A stretch of 64,000 bases of DNA from Monodelphis domestica (GCF_027887165.1 NC_077230.1:33927351-33991350), one strand, 5' to 3'. Counted from the stretch's first letter, positions 23,963-38,600 are shown. Notes: generated from the letters alone by a model not told the origin. Made by a program: numbers and translations.

Positions 23963-24243
23963 ATCCCTTAATAATAAAGTCTTCAGACATCATATCAGTG
24001 TGTTATGTTTACCCTATTAGGTGATTAGGAGCTGGTTACTTTAACACTATGAACATCAATTAGACTTTGGTAAGAGATATTTGCTTCAACAATATAGTAA
24101 GAAAAGAATTCCAAATATTACCCCAACACCTTTTCTCCTATTTCAACACAATCACAGGCAAGGATAAGATCATTCTTAACTTGGATTTGATCCACCAAAT
24201 TTACTTACAAATCTCTCACTGAACAATGGAAGACTCTCTCTCT

Positions 24244-24274
<31 letters not shown>

Positions 24275-25145
24275 AAGCATAGCCCAGGCTGGACCCCAGG
24301 CCCCAGACTTTCTGTAAGTGGCTAGAGCTTCTGAACTTTTAAAATGCACAAGGCCTGGCCATCTGCATTCTCTTTCACCTAAAAGAAGACAAAAAAGACA
24401 CAAAATGACAAAAGTCACAGCATGGCATGTACTCCCAACTTTAGCTCAAATCCAGGTAAGACATGATCTGAGAGCCCTATGGCAACTGGCCATCCTCACA
24501 CACTCTACAGGAAGGGAAGGGCCTTGACCATGTTTCCCGTTGGATACTTTTGAGTATACCCCAGTTCTACAGCCCATCAAAAAGGCTCCTCTTCACCACA
24601 TTGTCAGAGGACCCAAGACAAATACCTTGCAAATACTCCACAGCCTGCAGGGAGATCAACCTATGCCAGTTCATAGATGGGTCTGTTTGGTTGGCTTTCC
24701 ATTATGATCACAATAAATGTTTCTGAAATAAGAAAAGTACCCCAAATGCCTAAGATTAACCACTATTTCATGATGGAAAATCCTTCATCAAGGGACTGAA
24801 ACTACAGTTCTCAAAAGAAAAATTGTAAGTTATCATCAACTTTATTAAACATGATTGCAAATCGTTAATAAAATTGTATGCATTAACAGAATGGGGGCTC
24901 TACCTCAGGAGGTAGCATTACAAAAGGTCAGAACTGCCAATTTTGGAGAGGATATATAAAAATTAGCACAATGAGTTGTTCTACCTTTGACATGGCATAT
25001 CCATTTGGGAAAACAATTTGGAATTATAATTTTGAAAAAGTGACTTAAAATGTCTATGCCCTTTGAATATTTTACTCTCAAGCATACATTCCCAAGAAAC
25101 AAAAAAACTAAAAAGGTCCCCCTGACATCTAAATATTCATTATAC
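23963..25145. other. Intergenic stretch without recognisable gene
   Basis: It holds a CT run and a poly-T run (24233-24268) followed by moderately GC-rich unique-looking sequence to about 24700. The poly-T could be the tail of a minus-strand retroposed RNA, but no polyadenylation signal lies beside it. I recognise no protein in any frame. Confidence 0.4.
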
Positions 25146-25149
25146 CCTT

Positions 25150-25310
25150 TATGTTGTTGGAGGCAATTAGGGGAAGAAGTGGTTAGCATGCCGGGCATGG
25201 TGTCAGAAGACACAAGTTCAGATCTAGTTTCAATTACTCATATCCTGGGCAAATCGCTTAAATGTTATATTGTCTGTGTCTTGGTTCAAATTTTGCTCAA
25301 ATAAACTCGG
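25150..25310 (+). repeat. CORE-type SINE remnant
   Basis: GGAGGCAATTAGGGGAAGAA followed by GTGTCAGAAGACACAAGTTC and CATATCCTGGGCAAATCGCT shows the head, B-box region and core (CCTGGGCAAGTCACTT) of a tRNA-derived SINE. It is diverged. Confidence 0.6.
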
Positions 25311-25599
25311 ACAATATAACATTTAAATGAAGTAGCTTCTGGGAATTTTTTAAGGTTTACAATCCTAACCTTATGAAGTAGGTTCTGAGAATTTCTAAGG
25401 TTTACAGCACTGAGCGGGCAACCTGGACAGAGCTACAAAGACTCCACATATTGCTCTAGCCTTCCAGGAGGTTTTGGCCTCAGGACATATCCAGTAGAAC
25501 CCAGTTGAATTTAATCCCATCAAAAGTCTTCAGAGGTCAGGGAAGTCCAAACTCCAAGATCCCTTCCTCACAGACTTCTGGACTTTAATATAAAGAGGG

Positions 25600-26875
25600 A
25601 AACAATAAGTAAATTAGGTGAACACAGAATAGTATACCTGGTAGACCTTTTGGAAGGGAAAGATTTTAAAACCAAGCAGGACATAGAAAGAGTCACAAAA
25701 TATAAAATAAATAATTTTGTCTACATCAAATTAAAAAGTTTTTGTACAAAGAAAACCAATGTAACTAAAATCAGAAGGGTAACAACAAATTGGGAAACAA
25801 TCTTCATAAAAACTCTGACAAAGGTTTAATTACTCAAATTTACAAAGAGCTAAATCAATTGCACAAAAAACCAAGCCATTCTCCAATTGATGAATGGGCA
25901 AGGGACATGAACAGGCAGTTCTCAGCCAAAGAAATCAAAACTATTAATAAGCACATGAAAAATTGTTCTACATCTCTTATAATCAGAGAGATGCAAATCA
26001 AAACAACTCTGAGGTATCACGTCACACCTAGCTGATTGGCTAACATAACAGCTATGAAAAATAGTGAATGCTGGAGTGGATGTGGCAAAGTAGGTACACT
26101 AATTCATTGCTGGTGGAGTTGAGAATTAATCCAACCATTCTGGAGGGCAATTTGGAACTATGCCCAAAGGGCAATAAAAGAATGTCTGCCCTTTGATCCA
26201 GCCATAGCACTACTGGACTTGTACCCCAAAGAGATAATAAGGGAAAAGACTTGTACAAGAATATTCATAGCTGCACTCTTTGTGGTGGCCAAAAATTGGA
26301 AAATGAAGGGATGCCCTTCAATTGGGGAATGGCTGAACAAATTGTGGTATATGTTGGTGATGGAATACTATTGTGCTAAAAGGAATAATAAAGTGGAGGA
26401 ATTCCATAGAGACTGGAACAACCTCCAGGAAGTGATGCAGAAGGAAAGGAGCAGAACCAGGAAAACATTGTACACAGAGACTGATACATTGTGGTACAAT
26501 CGAAGGTAATGGACTTCTCCATTAGTGGAGATGCAATGTCCCTGAACAATCTGCAGGGATCTAAAAAACACTATCCACAAGCAGAAGATAAACTGTGGGT
26601 GTAAAAATACCGATGAAAAGCAACTGCTTGGCTACAGGGGTGGAGCGGATATGACTGAGGAGAGACTCTAAATGAACACTCTAATGCAAATACCAACCAC
26701 ATGGAAATTGGTTTGAATCAAGAACACATGTGATACCCAGTGGAATTGTGTGTTGCCTGTGGGAGAGGTGGTGGGAGTGGGGGAGGGAAGAAAAGAAAAT
26801 GATCTTTGTTTCCAATGAATAATGTTTGGAAATGACCAAATAAAAATTAAAAAATAAATAAAAATAAAACCCTTT
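25600..26875 (+). mobile_element. 5'-truncated L1
   Basis: ORF2 C-terminal third and 3' untranslated region in sense. The 26219-26509 frame reads [20 protein letters not shown] like the ORF2 C-terminus at 40432, and the element ends in an A-rich tail near 26870. Short open frames remain but the ORF is broken. Flanking 25420-25599 and 26880-27330 belong to the same unidentified moderately GC-rich sequence that the L1 interrupted. Confidence 0.88.
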
Positions 26876-27539
26876 TCTCTCCCTACTCAAGTTTGGGGGA
26901 ACTCAAGCTTTGGCATCCTGAGTCCCTTGCTAGTCAAGTTGACTGACCCTGGGTTTGGCCCCTTGGCCACAGTTCAGAAACAGGGCAACAGGAGCTGAGG
27001 TAAAGCCTGACAGAATCAAAATGCCTTTTTTCAGGTTTCTCTTCCCTCAGTCCCTTCAATTGAGAAGTGTTGGGGGGAAATTTCCTGTCACAAGCAGGAA
27101 AAAGTGGGTAACCCTCAGGATAAAGTCTTATTCCACCTTCTCTCTTCAGCTTCTCCCCACTGAAAGACCAATTGCTCTTCTGAAGATAACCTTCTCTTCC
27201 TCAAGATTCCAACCTCCTGCTCCTGGTGCCCCTTCCCCAATGAAGTGATCAGATCCACACACTCTTCAGCCTGGCACTTTTTGTTTAGTGCCTGCCTCTG
27301 TCACAAGATCTAATGTTGGGCATTTTAAGTGAAAAATTCAATTATTTAGTTTTTTATTTAAAATTATTCATCTAGTGTGTCATAGAATGATTGAAAATAT
27401 TTCTTTATTCTGAACTTAAGCATTACATAAAGTGAGCATGTCTCAAAGTAGAAAAGTGGTTTGTATATAGAATTAAGAATCTCTACCATATGGAGCTAGA
27501 ATTATTTTTATTGGTATATAATACATTCAAAATGTTTCT

Positions 27540-29582
27540 TTCAAATTTATCCTGTTTCTATGGTTTATAAAAAGGTTAATTCTGGGCTTCCTTCTGTTAT
27601 CTTTTATGGAGATCCTAGGTTTTTTTTTATAAGAACCCAATATTTGATCAATTACCCCAAATCTATACCACTGAGTCTCCAATGTCTCTTAGACAGTACC
27701 ATAATGTTTAGATGATCACTGCTTTATAGTACAGTTTAAGATCTGGTACTGGTAGGCTCCCACCATTCACATTTTTCCCCCATTAGTCCCCTTGATATTC
27801 CTTTGTACTTCCAGATGAATTTTGTAATTATTTTTTCGAGTTCAATAAAATAGTTTTTTTGGTAGTTTTATTAATATGGTACTGAAAAAGTAAATTAATT
27901 TTTAGGTAGGAAGTATCATTTTATTATGTTAATTCATCCTAGCCATGAGTCATTGTACTTTCCCAATTATTTAGATCTAGTTTTAATTGTGTGTTTTGTA
28001 ATTGGGTTCATATAATTCCTGCTTGTCTTGGCAAGTAGATTGCTAAATATTTTATATTGTCTAGGGCAATTAAAATGAAATTTCTTTTTCTAAGTCTTGC
28101 TGCTGAATTGTTGTTGGAAATATGGCTGGCAGAGGGTTTCTCCCACTCCCATCTTCTGTGCTAGTTTTGTTGATTTCAGAATCTTAGCAGTAGATAGAAA
28201 GCAAACAAGAACAGTTCTAACTTTCAGAAACTGGTTGGGCCTGTGTCTTTGGGCTGAATTGAGAAGAGGCACTGGGAATCAGGACTGGGAAGCCAACACT
28301 CCTCCCACCTCCAACACCAGGAAGGAAGTAACAACCAGGCAGGAATAAGGGCTAGTCACAAGACCCAACTGCCACTCCCAGTTGCCAATTCCCCCACCAA
28401 CTATCAGTCTTGTTTCCTTTCCAAATAGCCTTCTTACCCTTCCCCCTAACTTTTTGATTTTAGTCAGTCTCTCTCTTTTCCCCTCCCTAATGTTACTCCC
28501 TTTCCAATGTCCTCCCCTCTTATTTATTCCCCTCTTACTATAGTGCCTTTTAAATGACCCCCCAACCTCTCCCTCTCTTGTGTAGCTCCCCTCCCCACAT
28601 GCCCATTTATTATCCTTCTACTTCTCCATAAGAAACAATACAATTCTCTGCCCCAATGGATCTGATTGTTCTCTCTCTGAGTCAATTTCAGTGTGTATAA
28701 GATTTAAGTATTACATGTTGCCAAACTCTTCCATTCTTCCATTGAATTGATCTTCTCCCCCTCCCCCGTGAGCTTCTTTATGAAAAATATATTTACCCCA
28801 TTTTATCTCTTTTCCAATTTCTCTTAGTATTAACCTATGTTTACACCTAGTTTTTTAAATACATTTTGACATATCATCCTATACAGTTTGTCACTGTACC
28901 CTCTTTCTAGCTAACCTGATGAAAATAACATTTTTTAAGTGTTATCAATATCTTTTCTTATAGAAATACAAATCATTTTTACCTCATTGGGTCCCTTAAA
29001 AAGTTTGGTTTTCTTTCTTTTTTCTTTCTTACCTTTTGGTGATTCTCTTGAGTTCTGTTTTGGGGTATGACATTTTCTGTATAAGTCAGGTCTTTCCTTT
29101 AGGAATGCTTGGAAGTCTTTTTAAAATTAAATTACCAAAATTTCCAGTGCATGACTATAATCAATATTGCTGGGTAGTTGATTCTTGGTTGTAGACCCAG
29201 TTTCTTCATATTCTGTAATATCATATTTTTTGCCTTGCAGTCCATCAGAGTGGATGCAGCCAGTTCCTGTGTTATCCTAACTGTGCATCCATGATATCTG
29301 AATGGTTTCTTTGTAGCATCTTTTCCTTAATCTGGAAGTTCTTGAACTTGGCTATAATATTCCTTGGTGTTGTCAATTAGCTATTAAATGCAGCAGGTGG
29401 TCTGTGGATTCTTTCAATCTCTACTTTATCCTCTTGTTCAAGAATGCCTGAGCAGTTTTCTTGAATAATTTCCTATAGAATGATATCCAGACTTTTTTCT
29501 TTGGTCATGATTTTCTGGTAGTCCAATGTTTCTTAAATTGTCTCTTCTGGATCTATTTTTTAGGTCTTTTTTCCCAACGATC
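27540..29582 (-). mobile_element. Old L1, minus strand, rearranged, ending at the cassette B coil exon
   Basis: 27600-28100 is antisense ORF2 (GGTAGTTTTATTAATATGGT, TTAATTCATCCTAGCCATGA). 28380-28780 is the pyrimidine-rich inter-ORF region. 29040-29575 is antisense ORF1 (ATTGCTGGGTAGTTGATTCT, TAATATTCCTTGGTGTTGTC). The 28100-28350 part is unclear and may be a further insertion. The L1 sequence ends about 16 bases before the splice acceptor of the exon at 29599. Confidence 0.78.
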
Positions 29583-29598
29583 CCTTTTTCTTCTGCAG

Positions 29599-29695
29599 AG
29601 AACTGGAATTAAAAAATGAAGAGATGGAATTGAAAAGAATAATAGAAGAAGAAGGTCAGAAATATAAAAAAGACCTCAAGGAAATTGATGAAAGT
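29599..29695 (+). CDS. Cassette B coiled-coil exon
   Basis: Acceptor CCCTTTTTCTTCTGCAG; donor AGT|GTGAGA, weaker than its neighbours. The exon is 97 nt with one base completing the first codon. It encodes [20 protein letters not shown], then [13 protein letters not shown], a clear charged coiled coil. Only the frame at 29600 is open. A perfect 32-bp AT-core palindrome starts eight bases after the exon end. Confidence 0.75.
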
Positions 29696-32600
29696 GTGAG
29701 AGTACAGTTCATATATATATATATATGAACTGTATCTATGATTAAAAACCCAGTGTCTGGCTCAAATATTTTCCCTCTTCTTTGTGAATAAAATCTAAAT
29801 TCTGTGACTTCCAAACTGAAACCAGAGGGTTCTACGATTAATATCCACCCTACCTTGAAATAAATCTTATTATATATACATATATGCATATAAATCTCAT
29901 ATACTCACAGCTTAGCAAAGGACCAGACACATAAAAAGCATTAATAAAGGTCATTTTTTTCTTTCTATATACACATGACAAGATGTATAAATATATACAT
30001 ACACACATTTATATATGTGTCTCTGTGTGTGTAACTTACATCTATATATACACCTCTATCAAAAAACAGGATACTTTTTTTATCAAACCTCTCCTAACAT
30101 CATTCTAACTGCAAATGGTCTGGTCCCTGTAATTTCCCAGTTCTTATGGCACTTTCACTAATTTTGTCTTTGAACATCTTTACTAGTCCATTCTACAAAA
30201 TTATAATCTCCCTGGAGACAGAATCTGTCTTTTCCCTTTCATATACAATACTACACACAGAGAGTGGTTTCATTTTATAATATTAAGAAGGAAGACCTAC
30301 AATGAAGTCCTCCTTCTAATGTCCATCCTGGATGTCTAAACCTCACCAAGTCGGTAACATCTTAGTGCTCTGGGAAACTCTCTGCAACTAGAGAGCAATG
30401 GAAGTGACACTTTCCTTCAAAAAGTTAATTCTTCACTGGGAGATCTTTTTGCCTTTGAATTCTATCCCTAACCTCATCTACTATGTCTATTCCTATCCCC
30501 TTTCCCTTTCCCATCCCCATTTCGACCTCTATAAGAATGTCTATCCCTATCCCTAACTTCATGTTAATCCTTAAATCTATTTTGATTATTATTCCCTGAC
30601 AACCTATTCATGGAATTTGTGTATAAGTATTTTTCATGTATAGTATTAAGGGGTTAATTGGAGAGCAGAGAGGCCAGATAAGTGGCTAGCAGGTACAAAT
30701 GAGTTATTTATGGAATAGTTATGAATGCTGGAGAAAAAAAGGATTGAATAAATTGAAAATAATAGAATTATTATGGTTGTACAAATTTCAGACTAACAAC
30801 TTGATAGAGAAACTTAAAAAATACGTGAACATATCTGAAGTGAATATCGGAAATCAGCCTGAGGAGACAGTAAAAGAAGATATAACAACAGGGCAATTAT
30901 TGGCCGCAGAGGATATCAGTTTAGGTAAGAGTTTGATTCTTGATTAGGCTGAAAGGAATCAATTAGTGTCAAGAAAAGAGGCAGCAGAGGTTATAATGTA
31001 AATATGGAATTTTAGCTGATAAGCATTCTGTTGGTCTATTAACACAAATATTTTTAATTTTTTAATTGTACAATTTTAATTTTAAATTAAAAAATTTTTT
31101 AAAATTAAAAAAAATTTAAATGTTACATGGAGAAACAATTTTTGACAAGTTTTTTTTTTTACCGTTTTAAAATTCAGATTTGCTACTTACCCTCCTCCCG
31201 CTCCCAGACAAGATGATTAATAGGAGAGAGGAGGATATACCCATACTTTCATGTTATACATACTTCCATATTATTTCTGTCCATAGATGATAGAAGACAC
31301 CTATCACTCTTACAATATAAATCTCATGAAGTTTATATTATAGGAGCAGATGTCAGGTTTTGATCTGTCCTTAGCTTCTAAAATTCTGTCTTTGGCTACA
31401 GACACTATTTTCTTCATGTTTTGTATTCTTATAAATTTGACTTGGTTCTCTATATATTTGAGAAATGAGGCTTTAGTCAGATACTTTATATAACCCCCCC
31501 CCATTGGTTGTTTCCTAGATTTGTTGTTTCCTTTCTCATTGGTTTTATTTCAGTAATATCTTTTAAATTTAATTAAATTAAAATACTTTTTAAAATTAAG
31601 TAAGCCATGATTTATATATTTGATTTTTTTTCACAAAACCAAATTTTTTTCTTATTTGTTAGTTCTATAGTTTTATTTCAATTTATTCATATCTCCCTTG
31701 ATTTTCAGGATTTCCAAATTGCCGTTTAATTATGGGCTTTTAATTTGTTCTTTTATAGTTTTTTTACTTGCCTAATCAATTAATTGATGTTCTGTTTCTC
31801 TATTTTATTAATATAAGCTATGAGATATGAATTTCCTTCTATGTAGTACTTAGTTACATCCCATAAATTTTGTTTGCATTCCATAAATGTTGTTAATGAA
31901 ATTGTTATTTGTTTCTATGATTTAATCTTTGATCCATTTGCTCTTTAGGAAAAGATTGTTTCTAATTCTAAAAATTAGTTTCTAATTTATTTTTAGTCTT
32001 CTGCATTTTGTGTCACTTTTCTAGCATTCTGGTCTGAAAAGTATGGATTTAATATTTCTGTTTCTATACATTTGGATGTGAGGCTTTTATGACCACTTAT
32101 GTGGTTGATTTTTGTGAAAGTCACACATATTGCTGAGAAAAAGTGCTTTCCTTTCTATTTCCCTTCAGTTTTCTCCAGAGGTCTATCATGTCTGGGTTTT
32201 CTAAAGTTCTCTTTACCTTCTTAACTTCTTTCTTGTTTATTTTCTGGTTGGATTTATCTACTTTTGAGAGGGGAACGTTGAGATATTCCCCACTAGTAAT
32301 ATTTTTATTTTATTTTTCCTTCTGTAACTTCTTTAATTCTTCCTTTATGAATATGGATGCTATGCCATTTGATGCATAAATGTTTAATAATGATATTGTT
32401 TTCATTATCTATCAAACCTTTTATCATTATGTACTTTCTTTCCTTATTTCCTTTGATCAGATCAGTCTTTGCTTTTGATTTGTCTGAAATCAGATTTGCT
32501 ATCCTGGCTTTTATTACTTTATTTGAGGCATAGTATATGCTACTCGAGCCTCTTTTATTCTGTGTGTGTTGTCTCCATGTTTTAAATGTGTTTCTTGTGG

Positions 32601-35600
32601 GCAGAATAATGTGGTGTTCTGGTTTTTTTAAACAACTCTGCTATCCTTTTCTGTTTCATGTGTAAATTCAGCCCATTCATAAATCCACATAATCATTACT
32701 AATTGTGTTTTCATGCATCTTATTTTCCCCGTTTATTTTTCTCTTTCTCTCTTCTTAGCCTTTCCATGTTCATAGATGTTTTGTTATTGACTATCACCTC
32801 CCCCAATTCAACCCTCCTTTTTTGTTCACCCTCAACCCCTTCTTCTCTCTAACCTCCTACTAACCTATAGGGTAAGATAAGTTTCTACAGATGAATATGG
32901 CTGTTATTTCCTTTTTGAGCTAGTTCTGATGAGAGTAAGGTCCAATCAGAGTTAAAGCACATCTCCTCCACTGGATTTGCTGTTTATGTGCCTGTTAATG
33001 AGAAATAGTTTGCCTCCTTCTAGATCTCCTTTTCTCTCTTCTCCATTTATTCTTCTTTCCCATTCCCTCCCATTTAATATCATCCCATCTTATTTAGCTT
33101 CCTTTCTTTGATGCATACCCCTTTTATTGCTCCAATATTAAGTATTTTAGATACTTTAATCTTATGTATTATTTTCAATATTAAGTATTTTAGATTCTTT
33201 AGCTTTAGCTTGCCTTTGAAATATTATAGATGTCTTAATTATTTCAATGATCATCTTGCCAGGTATGAATGAACTCAATTCAACTTTCGCAAAACTATCA
33301 AGTATTATTCCTCTCTTGAGTTTTGAATTTAGTCATCAAATTTTGTTTTCAACTTTTTTGCATGAGAAAATTCCAAATTTCTCTATTTCATTAAAGAGCA
33401 GTTGTTACCTTTTGGAAGTTTAATCTTGGTTTTACTCGGTGTATAATTCTAGGTTGCAGTCCTTTGAATCTTTGCTTTTCAGAATGTCATATTCTGTGCC
33501 TTCCAGTCCTTTAATGTAAAAACTGCTATGTCCTGGAGAATCCTGACTATGGCTCCTCAATATTTAAAATGTTTCCTTCTGGCAGCTTCTACTACTTTTT
33601 CTGAGGCCTGAGTGTTCTGGAATTTGGTTATAGTAGTACTGGGGTATTTTATTTTGGGTTCTCTTTCAGGAAGAGATTGGTGGATTCTCTCTATTTCTAT
33701 TTCCCCCTCTTGTTTGAGGATATCGTAATATTCCCTGAGGACTTCTTAAAATATGGAATTCAGGATTTTCTATTGATCATGGTTTTCAGGTATTCTGATG
33801 ATCTTCAGATGATTTCTCCTGGGTCTATTTTCTAGGCTGGTCATATTTACAATTGAAGTATTTCAGACTTTCTTCTATTTTTTTTTTTAATTTTGGATTT
33901 TGTTTTATTGTTTCTTGCTTATGGTTTCATTAACTTCTATCAGTCCAATTCTAATTTTAAGGAGTTTTCTTCCTTGAGTTCTTGGGTTTCCTTTTCCACT
34001 TGACTGTCTTTTCTTTAAAGGGTTGTTTCCTTCAGGTTCTGTTTTGTTTGTTTTGGTTTGGGATTTGTTTTTTTGTTTTGTTTGTTTGGTTGTTGTTGTT
34101 GTTGTTGTTTGGTCTCTATTCCCATTTGGTGGATTCAATTAATTAGGAAGTTTTTTTCTTCAATGATTTTTTCCCCCAGCTGTTGAGTTTTTCAATTAAT
34201 TCCCTTATATTTTTTAACTTCTTCCAGGGATTCTTTTTAAGATCTAAACTCCTTGCCCACTTTCTTTTGAGGCTTCACATGTTTCCTTTATGGCATTGTT
34301 GTCCTCTTCTGAGCCCATATATTGATCTTCCTTGTCACTAAAGTACATTTCCCAGGTCAGTTTTTTCTTTTTTTACTTGTTTTTCCATTTTTTTCTTTCC
34401 TTTGTAACCATATTTATCTTTTGAGATCCTTCTCTGTTCCTGGAGTAAAAGGGTATATTGTTCTAAGATTACAGAGTACTCTTCTCTGGTATTTGGTGTA
34501 GGACTAGCTGCCCTTGTTCCTCGTGGTTTGTCTGTCAAGGAGACAGCAGTACTGGCATGTTCTGGGGAGGTTGTCAACTGTTTCATCCAATTATATTTAG
34601 CATAATGACTTACCAGTTCCCCCATTGTTTTGTGGGTTAGTCTGGTCCCCACTATGTTGCTTCACTGCCCCTACCAAGTAGCCTGGGTGGAGAAGGCTCC
34701 CTGTTTTGATTTCTACTGCCCCAGGCTTTCCCCCACCACATGTAAGTAAGCAAATTACTTCACTGTATTTCTAGTTCCCCCTTCTTGCATCCCTGTAACC
34801 TCAAGATTCTTTTGCCATTTGGAAGTGGATAGTTCATTGTTAATTCTAGTTCCATCTTTACTCCTTTGGAGTCCCAAGGCTCTGATGTCACATGAGAGTT
34901 TGAAGGTTCCTTACCTTCTCTACCTGTATAGAGTGACCCCAGCTGGGTTCCAAGATCTGCCAGTACTATCAGATTGCTCTCTTCTCGTACCTACAGTGAG
35001 ATGTTGCTCCAGCTTTTCTTTGTTTTGAGGCAATTTGTTTTGTTTTGTTTTTGCATTGAGGAAATGGAGTGCCTTTTCTTCCTACATCTTATCTTTCAGC
35101 ATGCAATTTTTGTCTTCATGCAAAATCTGAATAAAAGTGAAGAGGGCAGTTCTAAAGAGAGGAAGCTGCTGAGGTATCTATACACATAAATGTACATATA
35201 CACATATGTACACATATATACATCCATATATACATATACATATACATATCTATATGTCTGTACGTATATGCATGTGTGAGCATAGAATGCCTTCCGCATT
35301 TTAAAGATTTTTTTCATAGACATTGAAAATGTTTTTTTTCACCAAGAACTCCTTGAGAGCAGAGATTGACTTTTTTGTCTTTTTCTGTATCCTTGGTGCT
35401 GTACCTGGAACACTTGAGGCACTTACTAATGATGTTGACTTATTCAAAACCTAGAATTTGTTTTTTTAAGATATATTATTTATAAAAAGAAGAATGTGCA
35501 TTTTTCAAAGACTTTCAAGTTTTTGAACTATAACACTCAAGGATGAGATAGAACACTTTATCATCCCTATTACTACAAGAGGAAACTAAGAATCAGAGCT

Positions 35601-38600
35601 GATGATTACCTTTGGCTTATATGCTTCTGTGCCAAGAATAATCCCATGTGTCTTACCACAAAGTTTATATTCTGGCTGATTATAAGTAAATTTTCTGGGA
35701 AAAAGAAACATATAGACATACACACACACACACAGACAAAACACAAATACACATACAAATGGTACCTAGGCTGGTGAAAAAACTGAAGCTAGTGAGTGGG
35801 GAAAAGATTGCAAAAACAGAAAATTACTCATAAATATATAAATTACCTATCGTTAAGATCAACGCTGCCATACTCTTAAGAGATGTGCATTATACAATGT
35901 CACATGTATCTGATTTCTTTTAATGTAAAATACTCTCTGTAAGGCTTATTATCTTGTTTTATCTTCATGACAACTCTGTGGAGGAGGTTACATAAATATC
36001 ATTTTCCAGATTTTCCGGAAAACAAAAACAGGAAGATTCTGGAAATAAGACAGTACTTGTTCAAGTACACCCAGCTAGTAAATGGACAAGCCAAGATTCT
36101 GTAGAAAGAATGCATTGTCACTTTAAAGATATATTACAGAATCCAAATTGTAAGAAGGAATGGAATACATTCTCTCCCTAGTTAATCTGTGTCACCCTAA
36201 GATTTTATTAAGCGTGGGACTCACTCTAATTCCCTACTTAAAATGAATGTGTAAACTCTAGCTTGAGTCTCTAGCTGCCTTTCTAATGAGACTCACCATC
36301 ACCTTTGTCAGAGTTATGCAGAAAGTGAGGCAGGTCAAGATTCTTTTGAGAAAAGTGAGGTGGGGGGAGGATTCAGTCTATTTCGCCTTCTGCAGATTTG
36401 ACTATACCATTTACTAGCTGTTTGGAACTTTGAACAACTTACTTAACTACTCATGTTCTTTAAATCTCATATGAAAAGTAGTACTGTGAGAACACCAATC
36501 TGACCTTTTGGTGTACATAGTTTCAAAGGAGAAATGCTTGGAAAAAATATTGGACAAATTAAATAAAGAAGTATTATATATACATTTACATATACATATA
36601 CATATATACATATTCTGAAAAGAATGAGTTCCACATACCAACCAGTGAAGTTTTTTAAAGAATACAGTTCTTTCAGAACAAAAATAACACAATAGAGAAA
36701 AGAGAAATGGATCCTATTTTGACTCTGGCAAAGGCTTAAAAGTACAGGTGAATTTAGAACAACGAATGGCCAGGTGCCAAGAAAAGGAAAAGATCATGAA
36801 AAAGTGGTTGTAATGGAACAGAGAGGATATTATAGAACAGAGATGATGTTATAAGCATCAGTGTTTGATATTAATAAACATTTTAATCACTGACATAGAT
36901 AAAAAATAGATTCCATATGAAATTTGCAAATAACTTATTTTAGCTATAATTTTCCCAAACCTAGTACAATGGAAAAATATATTTTTGAATGTTTTAAATG
37001 AATAATATTTTAGATATATCTGTATCTATCTCTTTCGATCTATATGACTGTCCATCTAAATTTAACTGTTGGCAAATAAGTTAGAGATGGCTTCCTTTCT
37101 TAGCTATAGATGTTAGACAACCTATATAGATGTTAGACAACCTATCTATATAGAAGGTTCATTAGAAATCACTTTCTTGGGTGTCATCCTTTACCTGAAT
37201 TTGTCTGGTATTGTGAATATGACAACTTTTGGAGCATCATTGCCATTGCTAACAGTAGGCAATCTGGTTCAGCCTTTTGAGTCTGGGGTGAATGAGTCAC
37301 AGTGGGAAAGTGGATGATGCACATCAGGGGCTGTTATTTTTTTGGCTGCTGAGTACCATTATTATGGTGATATGTTCAGTTGGTGTTCAGGGAGGGTTAG
37401 GACCTCTACTGTGAGAGCTTGCTGAATGCTTTTCAGGGCTGCTTATTCCCGTTTGGTGTCTACCTCTTTCCCAGGTCTTACCTGTGGCTCCAAGCTATAG
37501 TTTTCAGCAGCAGCCTGTTAAAACTGTCCAGGCAGATGGGTTAAGCTTGGGTTTATGTCTAACTCTAGGCTTGTGAAGACCTCTCCTGCCAGAACAGATG
37601 GATGAGGCAAAATTTGTTTCAGTAGCCATGAAGGTGGCTGAAGCAAACACTTTCGAGTGCTTAAAACTTGGACGGCTATTAGAGACACTGACATCATTCA
37701 GGTGCATTTTCAGTCATCCTGACTTTTGTCTTGCCACAGGATTTAGATGACTCTGGAAGAAAGAGTGAGGCTGACAACTCTGGGCAACTCACTTAAATCC
37801 AATTCACATATAAGTTAAGATATTACCCTGTGATGTCACTGGTATTCTTTGAAATGAAGGATCACCACCACCACCACCAATTGATGGAACATATTTTTTA
37901 TTGACTGAATCATCCTTTTATCTTCTTAAATCTAGCTTTGTTTTAAACTGCCCTTGCAGCTGGCTAATATTTTCTTATAGATTCCAAATGATCAGTGTTT
38001 CAGAAGGAAGCTCAAAAATTATCTATTTAATCCACTCATTTTGTAGGTGAGGAAAATGAAGCCCAGAGAATACATATAGATGACTAGCTCCCCTGCTAAG
38101 ACTTCAAGTGTCTTGCCTCTAAATCCAATGCTCTATGTTCTTACCTATGCATGATAATATAGAGGGTCATTAGCAATAGGAAGCAATTAAAGGTTGCTGT
38201 TGCCTCTGGTTAAACCTAGGAAGAAACTTATACTGTTCTACTCATTGAATTATTCATATTCTTAGATATCACAATTAAAAAAGAACAAGTAGAAGAATTA
38301 CTAGAACAGGAGATCAGCAGTGGCAAACCTGCAATGGGAAAAGCTCCAATGCAGTTTTCCTGGTTTTGGTAAGAGATATGCTTTTTATAAATGGATAACA
38401 AAATTCTTAACAGACAAAATGATTTATTTTCTGCTGGATTTTACCCCATTGGCTACCATTTTGCTGTGTTTTTCCTTTATATAAAAGAACCTCATTATTT
38501 CTATATGGTTTCTCAGTTGTTCACATCTTCCTCAAATGGACTCTGGCATAGAGGTATCTAACTCACAGCCTATGGAGTGGCCCCAAGAGATCCATTTATT

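Noticed and set aside
24233-24700. Minus-strand processed pseudogene suggested by the poly-T run
   Set aside because: No AATAAA next to the tail, no target duplication found, and no protein recognised in any frame.
20516-29590. Hidden PDZ or first exon for cassette B
   Set aside because: I looked for the ELGL/EGGA, IGD-N-IG and GREPPE patterns and for the NLDLF exon in this interval and found none.
33905-34652. Minus-strand Thr/Gln/Lys-rich frames
   Set aside because: They come from TTG/TTTG simple repeats and the 5' region of an old minus-strand L1.
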